Positions 29,750 through 38,900 are shown, counted from the stretch's first letter. The stretch is DNA of 64,000 bases from Streptococcus infantis ATCC 700779 (GCF_000187465.1 NZ_GL732439.1:982105-1046104), one strand, 5' to 3'. Notes: generated by a model not told the origin, from the sequence alone. Numbers and translations: made by a program.

Positions 29750-31277
29750 CACTCTTCTCCTTTTCCAATTCACCACCAGCCATCAAGACACCAAGCTCTT
29801 GCTTGTTGGTTGTTTCTGGCGTTACAATCCCTTGAATCTTACCATCATGGATAACAGCAATTCTATCAGAGACATTTAGAATCTCATCTAGTTCAAAGCT
29901 GACTACAAGGACAGCTTTCCCATTATCACGTTCTTGAATCAAGCGTTTGTGAATGTACTCAATAGCACCGACGTCCAAACCACGAGTAGGTTGACTGACG
30001 ATAAGGAGATCAGGATTTCGATCGACTTCTCGAGCGATGATAGCTTTTTGTTGATTTCCTCCAGAAAGAGCTGATGCTGGAACAATCTCACTAGCAGCAC
30101 GCACATCGAATTCCTGCATTAACTGTTTAGCGTACCCGATGATATTGGTGTAGTTTAAGATTCCCTTCTTGCTAAGAGGTTCCTTATAGTAGGTTTGAAG
30201 AGCGATATTTTCAGAAATCATCATTTCTAAAACTAAACCATCACGGTGGCGATCTTCCGGAACGTGGCCTACACTCATTTCTGTAATTTGACGAGGGTGT
30301 AAGCCTACGATAGACTGGCCTTTCAACTCCACGCTACCAGACTCAATCTTACGAAGACCAGTGATAGCTTGGATTAATTCAGATTGACCATTTCCATCAA
30401 TACCGGCAATTCCGACAATCTCACCAGCTCGAACATCGAGTGAGAGATTTTTAACAGCAGGAACACCACGGTTTTCGTTTACTACTAGGTCTTTAATAGA
30501 CAGAATGACTTCTTTAGGTTGAGCTTCCTGTTTCTCAGTTTTAAAGGAAACAGAACGTCCTACCATCATCTCAGCTAAGTCAGCATTAGTTGCGCCAGCA
30601 ATCTCTACTGTTTCAATAGATTTACCACGACGGATAACTGTGACACGGTCTGATACAGCACGAATCTCATCCAACTTATGGGTAATCAAGATAATTGATT
30701 TACCTTCTTTAACCAAGTTCTTCATGATAGCCATCAATTCATCAATTTCTGATGGCGTCAAAACAGCGGTAGGTTCATCAAAGATAAGAATATCAGCTCC
30801 ACGATAAAGTGTCTTCAAGATTTCAACACGTTGTTGAGCCCCAACAGAGATGTCTGCAACTTTGGCAGAAGGATTCACAGCAAGGCCATAACGTTCAGAC
30901 AACTCATTGATTTCTCGAGTTGCACGAGCAATATCTAGCACACCATTTTTGGTCAATTCACTCCCCAAAATGATATTTTCAGCAACAGTGAAAGCTTCTA
31001 CCAACATAAAGTGTTGGTGGACCATCCCAATCCCTAAGCTAGCTGCTTTTGATGGCGAATCTAGTTTTACAACTTGACCGTTGACCACAATTTCACCACT
31101 AGTTGGTTCTAAAAGCCCCGCTAGCATGTTCATAAGAGTGGACTTACCAGCTCCATTTTCTCCTAAAAGTGCATGAATTTCACCTTTACGAAGTTCAAGG
31201 TTAATCTTGTCGTTAGCGACAAATTCACCAAAAACTTTGGTAATTTCACGCATCTCAATGACATTTTCGTGTGCCAT
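29742..31277 (-). CDS. nupO: Nucleoside ABC transporter ATP-binding protein NupO
   Basis: A 511-aa protein with two fused ABC domains, the standard form in this transporter class. The first domain has Walker A GENGAGKST and DEPTAVLTP. The second has GIDGNGQSE, the signature LSGGNQQK and VSQPTRGLD, where the Walker B acidic residue is replaced as is usual in this family's second half. Start at 31277 (MAHENVIEMREITK) with GAAAGGAAGAGC upstream. It follows bmpA after a hairpin-rich gap. Confidence 0.93.
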   Translation of the reverse strand: MAHENVIEMREITKVFGEFVANDKINLELRKGEIHALLGENGAGKSTLMNMLAGLLEPTSGEIVVNGQVVKLDSPSKAASLGIGMVHQHFMLVEAFTVAENIILGSELTKNGVLDIARATREINELSERYGLAVNPSAKVADISVGAQQRVEILKTLYRGADILIFDEPTAVLTPSEIDELMAIMKNLVKEGKSIILITHKLDEIRAVSDRVTVIRRGKSIETVEIAGATNADLAEMMVGRSVSFKTEKQEAQPKEVILSIKDLVVNENRGVPAVKNLSLDVRAGEIVGIAGIDGNGQSELIQAITGLRKIESGSVELKGQSIVGLHPRQITEMSVGHVPEDRHRDGLVLEMMISENIALQTYYKEPLSKKGILNYTNIIGYAKQLMQEFDVRAASEIVPASALSGGNQQKAIIAREVDRNPDLLIVSQPTRGLDVGAIEYIHKRLIQERDNGKAVLVVSFELDEILNVSDRIAVIHDGKIQGIVTPETTNKQELGVLMAGGELEKEKSDV

Positions 31278-31318
31278 GTGCTCTTCCTTTCAGAATTATA
31301 TTTTATTTCAATAAAACC

Positions 31319-31396
31319 TGCTAAAGAAACTTAGCAAGCTCTATTGAGACAAAACCATTTGTCTCAATTCTTAAAGAAGCGGCCACTGGCCGCTTC
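31319..31396 (-). promoter_or_regulatory. Three consecutive hairpins between bmpA and nupO
   Basis: Three perfect stems follow each other: TGCTAA/TTAGCA (31319-31336), TTGAGACAAA/TTTGTCTCAA (31344-31367) and GAAGCGGCC/GGCCGCTTC (31376-31396). On the minus strand the GC-rich stem is nearest bmpA and only a short TTT follows, so it may act as a partial terminator or RNA stabiliser that keeps bmpA mRNA above that of the membrane genes. Confidence 0.65.
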
Positions 31397-31417
31397 CTAA
31401 GAAATGACTTCCTTCAA

Positions 31418-32473
31418 TTATTTTTCAGGAACTTTGATGCTACCATCAAGGATTTTAGCTTTTGCATCTTCAACAGCTTTTTTACCTTCTTCAGAAAGGT
31501 TTGTTACTGCCAAGTCAACACCTTTATCCTTCAATGAGTAAACGATAACTTGACCACCAGGGAATTCACCTTTTTCAGCCTTGTTTGAGATATCTTGAAC
31601 TGTTGTTCCAACTTGTTTCAATGTAGAAGCAAGCACGAAGTTAGCTTCTTTACCGTCTTTAGAAGTGTATTTACCTTCATCAACTTGGTCACGGTCTACA
31701 CCGATAACCCAAACTTTTTCGTCTTCATTTTTACTTTCGTTCAATGATTTAGCTTCAGAGAAGACACCAGCTCCAGTACCACCAGCTGCTTGGTAGATAA
31801 CGTCTGCACCTGCAGCGTATTGGGCTGCAGCGATTGTTTTACCTTTAGCCGCATCACCAAATGATCCAGCATAGTCTACTTGAACCTTGATAGATGGGTC
31901 AACTGACTCAACACCAGCTTTAAAACCAGCTGCGAAACGAGAAATAACTTCAGATTCCATACCACCTACAAAACCAACTTGTTTAGTTTTTGTAGTTTTA
32001 GCAGCTGCAACACCTGCAAGGTAAGCTGCTTCGTTGTCTGCGAAAGTAACGCTAGCAACGTTCTTTTGATCTTTAATCACATCGTCAATCAAAACATAGT
32101 TTTTATCTGAATGTTCTTTTGCTGCTTCTTCAACAGCGTTGTGAAGTGCAAAACCAACACCAAAGATCAAGTTGTAGCTTCCAGCTGCTTGGTTCAAGTT
32201 GTTAGCGTAGTCAGCTTCACTTGTTGATTGGAAGTAAGTGTAACCATTGTCTTTTGAAAGGTTGTGTTCTTTACCCCAAGCTTGAAGACCTTCCCAAGCT
32301 GATTGGTTAAATGATTTATCATCAACACCACCAGTATCTGTAACGATAGCTGCTTTAGTCTTCACATCAGAAGAAGATGAAGCTGCGTTACGAGAAGAGC
32401 GATTACCACATGCAGCAAGTCCAAATGCTGCTACTGCAACTAGACCAAGGCCTAGCCATTGTTTCTTGTTCAT
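31418..32473 (-). CDS. bmpA: Nucleoside-binding lipoprotein (BmpA/Med family)
   Basis: A 351-aa lipoprotein that presents nucleosides to NupOPQ. The signal peptide ends in GLAACG with the lipidated Cys at residue 21. The family motifs DTGGVDDKSFNQSAWEG, VGFVGGMESEVISRF and KVWVIGVDRDQ are visible. The start at 32473 (MNKKQWLGLG) is preceded by AGGAGGTTCAGAA; the frame extends further but lacks a site. It is often listed as tmpC or nupN. Confidence 0.93.
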   Translation of the reverse strand: MNKKQWLGLGLVAVAAFGLAACGNRSSRNAASSSSDVKTKAAIVTDTGGVDDKSFNQSAWEGLQAWGKEHNLSKDNGYTYFQSTSEADYANNLNQAAGSYNLIFGVGFALHNAVEEAAKEHSDKNYVLIDDVIKDQKNVASVTFADNEAAYLAGVAAAKTTKTKQVGFVGGMESEVISRFAAGFKAGVESVDPSIKVQVDYAGSFGDAAKGKTIAAAQYAAGADVIYQAAGGTGAGVFSEAKSLNESKNEDEKVWVIGVDRDQVDEGKYTSKDGKEANFVLASTLKQVGTTVQDISNKAEKGEFPGGQVIVYSLKDKGVDLAVTNLSEEGKKAVEDAKAKILDGSIKVPEK

Positions 32474-32563
32474 TTCTGAACCTCCTAAATAAGATGCGCA
32501 ACTAAGTTGCAAGTATGGATTGATCGGTCACAAGGACCCTTGCCACTCAGAGAGTGACACAGA

Positions 32564-32953
32564 CTATTGTAAGTCTGTAAAAGAATATGGAAGTAATTCC
32601 CCGACCGTCATCTCGACCGTCGATTTATCTTTGGCGACTAGAGTCACCTTTAGATCTGGTTTAAAAAATTCGACCATAACTTGACGACAAGCACCGCAAG
32701 GCGAAATTGGTTTCTCAGTTTGACCATAAACAATCAATTCTGAAAAGTCTCGTTGTCCTTCAGAAATCGCCTTAAAGATTGCTGTTCTTTCGCCACAGTT
32801 GGTCAAGGGGTAGCTAGCATTTTCAATGTTAACCCCTGTATAGATACTTCCGTCCTTGGCTACCAAAACAGCGCCAATCGGAAAATGTGAGTAGGGAACG
32901 TAAGCTTTTTTACTAGTTTCAATCGCTAATTCAATCAACTCAGTAGTCGCCAT
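32564..32953 (-). CDS. cdd: Cytidine deaminase
   Basis: Cdd deaminates cytidine and deoxycytidine to the uracil nucleosides. The 129-aa zinc enzyme has [13 protein letters not shown], the [21 protein letters not shown] motif with zinc Cys and catalytic Glu, and [12 protein letters not shown] with the other two zinc cysteines. The first 14 bases overlap the deoC end. The 90 bases before bmpA contain short hairpins (GCAACT/AGTTGC and CACTC/GAGTG) but no T-run. Confidence 0.96.
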   Translation of the reverse strand: MATTELIELAIETSKKAYVPYSHFPIGAVLVAKDGSIYTGVNIENASYPLTNCGERTAIFKAISEGQRDFSELIVYGQTEKPISPCGACRQVMVEFFKPDLKVTLVAKDKSTVEMTVGELLPYSFTDLQ

Positions 32954-33602
32954 CAGCTAATTCTCCTTTTAAGATTGCAACACCAGAAGATGTTCCAATA
33001 CGAGTAGCTCCTGCTTCAACAAAGGCAACTGCATCTGCATAAGAACGAGCTCCACCAGCTGCTTTGACCCCCATATCAGGACCAACTGTCTGACGCATTA
33101 ATTGAACATCTGGCAAAGTTGCTCCACCTGTTGAGAAACCTGTAGAAGTCTTGACAAAGTCTGCACCAGCTTTTTGAGCAAGTTGGCAAGCCAGAACTTT
33201 TTCTTCATCCGTTAACAAACAAGCTTCAATAATAACCTTAACAAGTTTGTCACCGCTAGCCTCAACAACTGCTCGAATATCTGATTCGACCAAGTCAGCA
33301 TTCCCAGACTTAAGCGTTCCAACATTGATAACCATATCAATCTCATCAGCACCATTTTGGATGGCTTCTTTGGTTTCATAGGCTTTGACAGCTGAAGTTG
33401 TAGCTCCAAGAGGAAAACCTACAACTGTACAAACCTTGACATCAGTATCTGTTAGACCTGCTTTTGCATGCGAAACCCAGCAAGGATTCACACAAACACT
33501 GGCAAAATCGTACTCTCTTGCTTCAGATAGCAAACGATCGATTTGTTGTTCGGTTGCATCTTGCTTTAAAAGCGTATGATCAATGTATTTATTTAATTTC
33601 AT
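32940..33602 (-). CDS. deoC: Deoxyribose-phosphate aldolase
   Basis: DeoC splits deoxyribose-5-phosphate into acetaldehyde and glyceraldehyde-3-phosphate. The 220-aa TIM barrel has the Schiff-base lysine in [16 protein letters not shown], the [10 protein letters not shown] start motif and [14 protein letters not shown] near the end. It follows pdp by 17 bases and overlaps cdd. Confidence 0.96.
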   Translation of the reverse strand: MKLNKYIDHTLLKQDATEQQIDRLLSEAREYDFASVCVNPCWVSHAKAGLTDTDVKVCTVVGFPLGATTSAVKAYETKEAIQNGADEIDMVINVGTLKSGNADLVESDIRAVVEASGDKLVKVIIEACLLTDEEKVLACQLAQKAGADFVKTSTGFSTGGATLPDVQLMRQTVGPDMGVKAAGGARSYADAVAFVEAGATRIGTSSGVAILKGELADGDY

Positions 33603-33619
33603 TTCGGATTTTCCTTAAA

Positions 33620-34903
33620 TTAGGAGATAATTTCGATGATTTCACGCATTTTTAGCGTTTCATCACTCATTTTAATTTTAACATATTTTTGGAAATCTGT
33701 AACTATTTCCGGAGAAATTTTGCCATTTGCATATACTTTTGCGACAATTTCACCTTTTTTGACTGATTCTCCAACTTTCTTCTCAAAAACAATTCCTGTC
33801 TCATAATCAAGAGCATCTGTTTTGACTGCACGACCAGCACCTAATCTCATGGCAAAAAGACCGAACTCCATGGCTGGAAGTGCCTCAATAACACCATCTT
33901 CCTGAGCAGGAATCTCAATTACATGGTCAACTTTTACTGGACGATAGAGGTCTTCTAGGTTTCCACCCTGAGCTAGAACCATCTCTTCAAATTTCTTGAG
34001 TGCCTGACCATTTTCAAGATGTTGCCTTACTTCCTCGACTGTTTTTTCAACATTTGCCAGAGAAAGCATAATCTGGGCTAACTCACAGATAAAGTGACTA
34101 ATATCCTCGCGTCCTTTACCCTGAAGAATTTCTAGTGCTTCTAGAATTTCCAAGCGATTCCCAATGGCACGTCCTAATGGTTGACTCATATCCGTAATGA
34201 CTGCTACTGTCTTTCGACCAACAGCTTTCCCGAGATTTACCATGGTTTGAGCCAGTTGGCGTGCCTCGTCGACTGTCTTCATAAAGGCACCTTCACCGAC
34301 AGTAACATCAAGCAAAATAGCATCCGCTCCAGCTGCAATCTTTTTACTCATGACAGAACTAGCAATCAGTGGAATAGTATCAACTGTTGCTGTCACATCA
34401 CGTAGTGCATAGAGCAACTTATCCGCTTTGACTAGTTGGTCAGATTGACCAATAACTGAAACCCCGATATCCTGAACCTGTTTGATAAAGTCATTTTGAC
34501 TGCGTTCGACTTGAAAACCTTTGATAGATTCTAATTTATCGATAGTACCTCCGGTGTGCCCCAGACCTCTACCACTCATCTTGGCAACTGGTACGTCAAA
34601 ACTAGCTACCAAGGGTGCTAGGATTAAAGTTACCTTGTCACCAACACCACCCGTAGAGTGTTTATCAACCTTGATACCTTCAATAGCAGATAAATCAAAT
34701 TCCTGACCTGTCTTGACCATGTTCATAGTCAAATCGGAAATCTCACGTGTGGTCATGCCTTTAAAATAAACAGCCATAGCAAAAGCAGACATTTGATAAT
34801 CTGGAACAGTTCCAGCTACATAGCCTTCTACCAGCCATTTGATTTCACTTGAGGTTAGTTCTTGTCCGTCTCTTTTTTTCTGGATTAGATCTACTGCTCT
34901 CAT
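33620..34903 (-). CDS. pdp: Pyrimidine-nucleoside phosphorylase
   Basis: This enzyme splits thymidine, deoxyuridine or uridine with phosphate. The 427-aa protein has the family signature SGRGLGHTGGTIDKLESI, the phosphate-binding KHSTGGVGDK and the lysine region of the active site. The C-terminal domain starts near residue 335. It overlaps the upstream methyltransferase stop by four bases and leads deoC and cdd, forming a complete route from pyrimidine nucleosides to sugar phosphate. Confidence 0.95.
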   Translation of the reverse strand: MRAVDLIQKKRDGQELTSSEIKWLVEGYVAGTVPDYQMSAFAMAVYFKGMTTREISDLTMNMVKTGQEFDLSAIEGIKVDKHSTGGVGDKVTLILAPLVASFDVPVAKMSGRGLGHTGGTIDKLESIKGFQVERSQNDFIKQVQDIGVSVIGQSDQLVKADKLLYALRDVTATVDTIPLIASSVMSKKIAAGADAILLDVTVGEGAFMKTVDEARQLAQTMVNLGKAVGRKTVAVITDMSQPLGRAIGNRLEILEALEILQGKGREDISHFICELAQIMLSLANVEKTVEEVRQHLENGQALKKFEEMVLAQGGNLEDLYRPVKVDHVIEIPAQEDGVIEALPAMEFGLFAMRLGAGRAVKTDALDYETGIVFEKKVGESVKKGEIVAKVYANGKISPEIVTDFQKYVKIKMSDETLKMREIIEIIS

Positions 34904-35490
34904 TCTTTCACACTTCTAAGGATATAATATCCCTTGTCTTTCTTCACGACCTCACAATTACCAAAGACTTCTTCCATCTTGTTTTTGGCACTAGGAGCTC
35001 CTTGTTTCTTTTGGATGACAATGGTCAAATCTCCACCATCCTTAAGATAATCAATACTTTTCTCAATGATTTCATGAACAACCTGCTTGCCTGCACGAAT
35101 GGGCGGATTCGAAATGACATGATCGAATTGACCTTCTACCTGCTCATAAATATTGGACTGGAAGATAGTCGCTTGAACATTGTTTTTTACTGCATTTTGC
35201 TGGGCTAAATCCAGGGCACGATTATTGATATCCACCATGGTCGCTTGGGCACCATAAGCTTTAACCAAAGACAAGCCTATTGGACCGTAGCCACAACCAA
35301 CATCAAGGATTTTTTCATCTTTTTCGACATCCAGACATCTTAACAACAACTGACTTCCGAAATCAATCATTTTTTTGCTAAAGACACCAGCATCTGTCAA
35401 AAAGGTCATCTTTTGCCCAAGTAGGTCAACTCTAAGTTCATGAACATCATGGGCTGCATCTGGATTTTCTGCATAATACATTTTACTCAT
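34900..35490 (-). CDS. RsmC-like class I SAM-dependent methyltransferase
   Basis: A 196-aa MTS-domain methyltransferase. The SAM-binding motif ILDVGCGYGPIGLSL and the catalytic NPP in VISNPPIRAGK indicate an N-methyltransferase acting on RNA bases, like RsmC or B. subtilis YbxB, although the substrate is not determined. It is the first gene of the nucleoside operon. The predicted -10 lies only six bases from the ATG, so the transcript seems leaderless. Confidence 0.88.
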   Translation of the reverse strand: MSKMYYAENPDAAHDVHELRVDLLGQKMTFLTDAGVFSKKMIDFGSQLLLRCLDVEKDEKILDVGCGYGPIGLSLVKAYGAQATMVDINNRALDLAQQNAVKNNVQATIFQSNIYEQVEGQFDHVISNPPIRAGKQVVHEIIEKSIDYLKDGGDLTIVIQKKQGAPSAKNKMEEVFGNCEVVKKDKGYYILRSVKE

Positions 35491-35496
35491 AGTTTC

Positions 35497-35525
35497 ATTT
35501 TACCATAAAATTTAGATATTTTAAA
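35497..35525 (-). promoter_or_regulatory. Nucleoside operon promoter, predicted leaderless
   Basis: On the minus strand TGGTAAAAT is an extended -10 (35497-35502 core) with TTTAAA 17 bases upstream. The ATG of the methyltransferase follows after GAAACT, with no Shine-Dalgarno. Confidence 0.55.
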
Positions 35526-35535
35526 TCGTTTACAC
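35520..35535 (-). promoter_or_regulatory. Candidate cre (CcpA) site at the nucleoside operon promoter
   Basis: GTGTAAACGATTTAAA on the minus strand differs from the cre consensus WTGNNARCGNWWWCAW at two positions (1 and 14) and overlaps the -35. Catabolite control of nucleoside use is well known in Firmicutes. Binding here is inferred. Confidence 0.45.
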
Positions 35536-35547
35536 GGTCTATACCAT

Positions 35548-35826
35548 CTAAGGCCCTAAGAAGAGATAACCTAGGAACATACTAATAAAAAATGAAAATA
35601 GACAAGCTAGACCAATCAATATCAGCCACCATTTTCTTGTTAAAATGGCGAGAATCAAATAAATAAAACCAATAATTGGTAGCAAGAATAACAAGACAAA
35701 GGCAGACCAACTATAGGTTTGACTTCCTAAACTCACAGTAAACTCAATCAATGTTGGAGACAACCACAAAATAGCAACAAGTAAACAACTTAGTTTTAGT
35801 ATTTTATCACTTATTTCTACTCTCAT
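35548..35826 (-). CDS. Small three-TM membrane protein
   Basis: A 92-aa hydrophobic protein with three membrane segments (about residues 11-31, 42-62 and 67-89) and almost no soluble part. No family is recognised. GAGGTGATG precedes the start. It sits alone between the divergent coaA and the nucleoside operon. Confidence 0.65.
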   Translation of the reverse strand: MRVEISDKILKLSCLLVAILWLSPTLIEFTVSLGSQTYSWSAFVLLFLLPIIGFIYLILAILTRKWWLILIGLACLFSFFISMFLGYLFLGP

Positions 35827-35920
35827 AACATCACCTCTTTTGATGTTTATTCTACCTCTATTCTAACAAAGAAAGCGCTTTTTCTCAAATGATTCAGATG
35901 TCTTTCTTTGTAAATTATGG

Positions 35921-35926
35921 TATACT
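35921..35926 (+). promoter_or_regulatory. coaA extended -10 promoter
   Basis: TGGTATACT is an extended -10. The leader to the coaA ATG is about 17 bases and contains GAGGAAA. Confidence 0.55.
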
Positions 35927-35949
35927 GAGGTATCAAACGAGGAAATTTT

Positions 35950-36870
35950 ATGACCAACGAATTTATACATTATGAAAAAATCAGTCGCGGAACTTGGCAA
36001 TCTTTACATCGTAAAACTACACCTCCTTTAACCGAGGAGGAATTGGATTCGATTAAGAGTTTTAATGACCAGATTAGTCTCCAAGATGTAACAGATATTT
36101 ACCTGCCGCTAGCTCATCTGATTCAAATCTACAAACGCTCCAAAGAAGACCTAGCCTTTTCAAAAGGGATTTTCCTCCAAAGGGAGAGTAAAAATCAGCC
36201 ATTTATTATCGGAATTTCAGGTAGTGTCGCTGTTGGCAAATCAACTACTAGCCGACTCTTACAAATTTTGCTTTCCCGTATTTTTCCAGAAGCAAGTGTT
36301 GAATTAGTGACAACTGATGGATTTCTGTATCCTAACAGTATCTTAAATGAGCGAAATATCCTAAACCGAAAAGGTTTCCCTGAGAGTTATGATATGGAAA
36401 GCTTGCTCGATTTCCTTGATCAACTTAAAAACGGTCAGGATGTAGATATCCCCGTTTATTCTCACGAAATCTACGATATCGTACCTGATAAAACACAAAG
36501 AGTCCAAGCAGCGGATTTTGTCATCGTAGAAGGTATCAACGTCTTTCAAACACCACATAACAGCCGTCTTTATATTACAGACTTCTTCGATTTTTCAATC
36601 TATGTAGATGCTGCAGTCGAGGATATCGAGAGCTGGTATTTGGACCGTTTCTTGAAACTTCTTAGCTTTGCACAAGATGATCCAAACAACTATTACTATC
36701 GTTTCACCCAGCAACCAATTAGTGAAGTAAAAGATTTTGCCCATCAGGTTTGGACAAGTATTAATTTGACCAATCTACAAAACTACATCGAACCGACCAG
36801 AAATCGGGCAGAAGTCATTCTTCATAAATCTAAAAATCATGAAATTGATGAAATTTATTTAAAAAAGTGA
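35950..36870 (+). CDS. coaA: Type I pantothenate kinase
   Basis: CoaA phosphorylates pantothenate, the first and controlling step of coenzyme A synthesis. The 306-aa protein has the P-loop GSVAVGKST, the [11 protein letters not shown] motif and [10 protein letters not shown], typical of the prokaryotic type I enzyme. Start at 35950 ([14 protein letters not shown]) with GAGGAAATTTT upstream. rpsT follows from its own promoter. Confidence 0.96.
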   Translation: MTNEFIHYEKISRGTWQSLHRKTTPPLTEEELDSIKSFNDQISLQDVTDIYLPLAHLIQIYKRSKEDLAFSKGIFLQRESKNQPFIIGISGSVAVGKSTTSRLLQILLSRIFPEASVELVTTDGFLYPNSILNERNILNRKGFPESYDMESLLDFLDQLKNGQDVDIPVYSHEIYDIVPDKTQRVQAADFVIVEGINVFQTPHNSRLYITDFFDFSIYVDAAVEDIESWYLDRFLKLLSFAQDDPNNYYYRFTQQPISEVKDFAHQVWTSINLTNLQNYIEPTRNRAEVILHKSKNHEIDEIYLKK

Positions 36871-36877
36871 TTTCCCC

Positions 36878-36906
36878 TTGTCAAAATAATAGTTTTCAGA
36901 TATAAT
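36878..36906 (+). promoter_or_regulatory. rpsT promoter
   Basis: TTGTCA and TATAAT are separated by 17 bases. The transcript would start near 36913 and carry GGAGGT before the TTG start of rpsT. Confidence 0.75.
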
Positions 36907-36937
36907 GGTATAGTTAGTAAATATGGAGGTAAGAACA

Positions 36938-37171
36938 TTGGCAAACATTAAATCAGCTATAAAACGCGCTGAATTGAACGTTAAACAAAACGAAAAGAAC
37001 TCAGCTCAAAAATCAGCTATGCGTACTGCTATCAAAGCTTTTGAAGCAAACCCATCTGAAGAACTTTACCGTGCTGCTAGCTCAGCCATCGATAAAGCAG
37101 AAACTAAAGGTTTGATCCACAAGAATAAAGCTAACCGTGATAAAGCACGTCTTGCATCTAAACTTGGTTAA
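36938..37171 (+). CDS. rpsT: 30S ribosomal protein S20
   Basis: S20 is a small basic helical protein that binds 16S rRNA. The 77-aa protein ([20 protein letters not shown]...) matches the family. The start is TTG at 36938, eight bases after GGAGGT; an ATG at 36923 overlaps that site and would add five unrelated residues. A TTG start is also known for rpsT in other bacteria, where it is tied to autogenous control. Confidence 0.95.
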   Translation: MANIKSAIKRAELNVKQNEKNSAQKSAMRTAIKAFEANPSEELYRAASSAIDKAETKGLIHKNKANRDKARLASKLG

Positions 37172-37192
37172 TCTTTAACTGGATACAAAATG

Positions 37193-37213
37193 AGCTCTTC
37201 GGAGCTTTTTTTG
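37193..37213 (+). terminator. rpsT terminator
   Basis: AGCTC-TTCG-GAGCT, a stem capped by a stable TTCG tetraloop, is followed by eight T (with the last stem base). Confidence 0.9.
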
Positions 37214-37236
37214 TGCGAATTTTTTAGGAGGATATC

Positions 37237-37749
37237 ATGAAAATTACCATTATAGGATATTCTGGAGCAGGTAAATCAACTCTAGCAGAAAACCTATCTC
37301 GCTACTACTCCATTCCAAAGCTTCATATGGACACCCTTCAATTTCAGCCAGGTTGGGTAGACAGTGACCGCGATTGGATGTTAAAAGAGATGAGAGACTT
37401 TCTCACCGAACATTCCGATTGGGTGATTGATGGTAATTATTCATGGTGTTATTACGAGGAAAGAATGAAAGAAGCAGATCAAATCATCTTTCTAAATTTC
37501 TCTCGATGGAATTGTCTGCTTCGAGCCTTTAAGCGTTATCTTAAATACAAAGGAAAAGTCAGAGAAAGTAGGGCAGCTGGTTGTCAAGAACAATTTAATT
37601 GGGAGTTTATTCGATGGATTCTCTGGGATGGCCGAACAAATAATGCTAAGGAAAGATACCAAAAATTAAGTGATACCTACCCTGAAAAGATGCGTATTCT
37701 CCATTCTCAAGCAGAGATTGATTATTTCTTGCAATCTCTTAAAAAATAG
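37237..37749 (+). CDS. P-loop nucleotide kinase-like protein (topology modulation/FlaR type)
   Basis: A 170-aa protein of the adenylate-kinase-like P-loop group often annotated as DNA topology modulation protein. The Walker A GYSGAGKSTLAENLS is near the N-terminus. Then come HMDTLQFQPGW, DGNYSWCYYEERM and the IIFLNFSRW strand, a pattern shared by these kinases. No substrate is known. RBS AGGAGGATATC is strong. It follows the rpsT terminator and has its own stop hairpin. Confidence 0.8.
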   Translation: MKITIIGYSGAGKSTLAENLSRYYSIPKLHMDTLQFQPGWVDSDRDWMLKEMRDFLTEHSDWVIDGNYSWCYYEERMKEADQIIFLNFSRWNCLLRAFKRYLKYKGKVRESRAAGCQEQFNWEFIRWILWDGRTNNAKERYQKLSDTYPEKMRILHSQAEIDYFLQSLKK

Positions 37750-37795
37750 ACGATAGAGCAATATTTCATTAAAGCCAGCATAGACTGAATGACTA

Positions 37796-37830
37796 AAAAG
37801 GAAGATTTTCATCCAGAAAATCTTCCTTTT
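37796..37830. terminator. Bidirectional terminator between the kinase gene and deoD
   Basis: AAAAGGAAGATTTTC pairs perfectly with GAAAATCTTCCTTTT over a 5-nt loop. A-run and T-run flanks serve the plus-strand kinase gene and the minus-strand deoD. Confidence 0.9.
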
Positions 37831-37840
37831 GTGTTCCTTT

Positions 37841-38551
37841 TTATTTAGCAATTAAGGTTTCTAGACCAACCTTCATCATATCGGTGAAGGTATTTTGACG
37901 TTCCTCTGCAGTTGTATCTTCATCTGGATTGACCAAACTATCTGAGATGGTCATAATAGCTAGAGCATCAACATGGTGTTGGGCAGCAAGATAGTAAAGG
38001 GCTGCTGCTTCCATTTCTACAGCTTTCACGCCCCATTTACCAAGCTCGATATTCTTTTCACCATAGTTTGAATAGAAAACGTCTGATGACAAGACATTTC
38101 CGACATGAGTAGTCATGCCAAGGTCTTTAGCAATGTGGTAAGCCTTATCTAAAAGATCAAAGCTAGCGATTTGTGGGAAATCGTATTGAGGCCAATCGTT
38201 GCGGATGATGTTTGAGTTGGTTGCAGCTGCTTGAGCCAAGACCAATTCACGGACGTGAACATCCTTATTCAAAGATCCAGCCGTTCCCACACGGATCAAT
38301 TTCTTTACTCCGTAGTCGACAATCAACTCGCGCGCATAAATAGAGATGGATGGCATCCCCATTCCTGTTCCCATAACAGATACACGGTGACCTTTGTAAG
38401 TACCTGTGTAACCAAACATGTTACGAACTTCGTTAAAGCAAACAGCATCTTCAAGAAAATTCTCAGCGATAAATTTCGCACGAAGAGGATCCCCAGGAAG
38501 AAGAATTTTATCAGCAATTTCACCCTGCTTAGCAGCAATATGGATAGACAT
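37841..38551 (-). CDS. deoD: Purine-nucleoside phosphorylase DeoD (hexameric type)
   Basis: DeoD splits purine nucleosides and deoxynucleosides with phosphate. The 236-aa protein has the trimeric/hexameric PNP motifs [28 protein letters not shown] and [12 protein letters not shown], and the catalytic Asp in TISDSLV. The start at 38551 ([15 protein letters not shown]) gives the family length; the open frame to 38617 is the structured leader. No Shine-Dalgarno is found upstream, as for parC, and both genes are preceded by nearly the same sequence (TATCTTATA). Confidence 0.96.
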   Translation of the reverse strand: MSIHIAAKQGEIADKILLPGDPLRAKFIAENFLEDAVCFNEVRNMFGYTGTYKGHRVSVMGTGMGMPSISIYARELIVDYGVKKLIRVGTAGSLNKDVHVRELVLAQAAATNSNIIRNDWPQYDFPQIASFDLLDKAYHIAKDLGMTTHVGNVLSSDVFYSNYGEKNIELGKWGVKAVEMEAAALYYLAAQHHVDALAIMTISDSLVNPDEDTTAEERQNTFTDMMKVGLETLIAK

Positions 38552-38566
38552 AATATAAGATACCAA

Positions 38567-38691
38567 GGGCGTTAAAGAGGCAAAGTAAAAATAGGAAATC
38601 CGACAAAGATGCTTCACATCTAGGAGGATTTATCTTTTTTACACAGCCTCTAGCCCGGGTTCAGTTTCAAACCCGAACTACCCTTCCTTTC
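38567..38691 (-). ncRNA. Structured leader element, full copy next to deoD
   Basis: Read on the minus strand: GAAAGG start (38686-38691), a head hairpin (GGGTT/AACCC), then P1 GGGC 38653-38656 with GCCC 38567-38570; P2 AGAGGC 38646-38651 with GCCTCT 38576-38581; P3 GTAAAAA/TTTTTAC; the internal loop AGATAAA/TTTCCTA; P4 TCC/GGA; and an apical hairpin AGATG/CATCT. It matches the parC copy in layout with changed but still complementary helices. Its 3' end is 16 bases before the deoD ATG. Confidence 0.7.
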
Positions 38692-38710
38692 ATTTTTTAT
38701 ATACAGGACA

Positions 38711-38833
38711 GGCGACAGAGAACAAAGTAAAAATAGGAAACTGACGACGCATCGTAGATGCTAGACAGTTTATCTTTTTTACACAGTTCTCCGCCCGTAT
38801 TCAGTTCAGCGAATACGGTTAACCTTTCCTTTC
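38711..38833 (-). ncRNA. Structured leader element, second full copy upstream of deoD
   Basis: Tandem copy with the same layout: head hairpin CCGTATTC/GAATACGG; P1 GGCG/CGCC (38792-38795 with 38711-38714); P2 GAGAAC/GTTCTC; P3 GTAAAAA/TTTTTAC; internal loop AGATAAA/TTTCCTA; P4 CTG/CAG; and an apical GCATC-TAC-GATGC. Compensatory differences from the neighbouring copy occur in every helix except P3. Confidence 0.7.
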
Positions 38834-38844
38834 TGTGTGTATTT

Positions 38845-38900
38845 TTTGTTTAGAAAAGCTTTCCACTCGTGTTCAAATCTGAACACATGCTCTACCTTTC
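38845..38900 (-). ncRNA. Structured leader element, distal shortened copy upstream of deoD
   Basis: The unit begins GAAAGG (38895-38900) with a head hairpin GTGTTC-AGATTT-GAACAC, followed by a short A/T hairpin instead of the nested helices. It matches the pattern of a degraded distal copy seen at parC. The rest of 38901-38966 is AT-rich and may contain the promoter (TATAAT on the minus strand near 38918). Confidence 0.45.
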
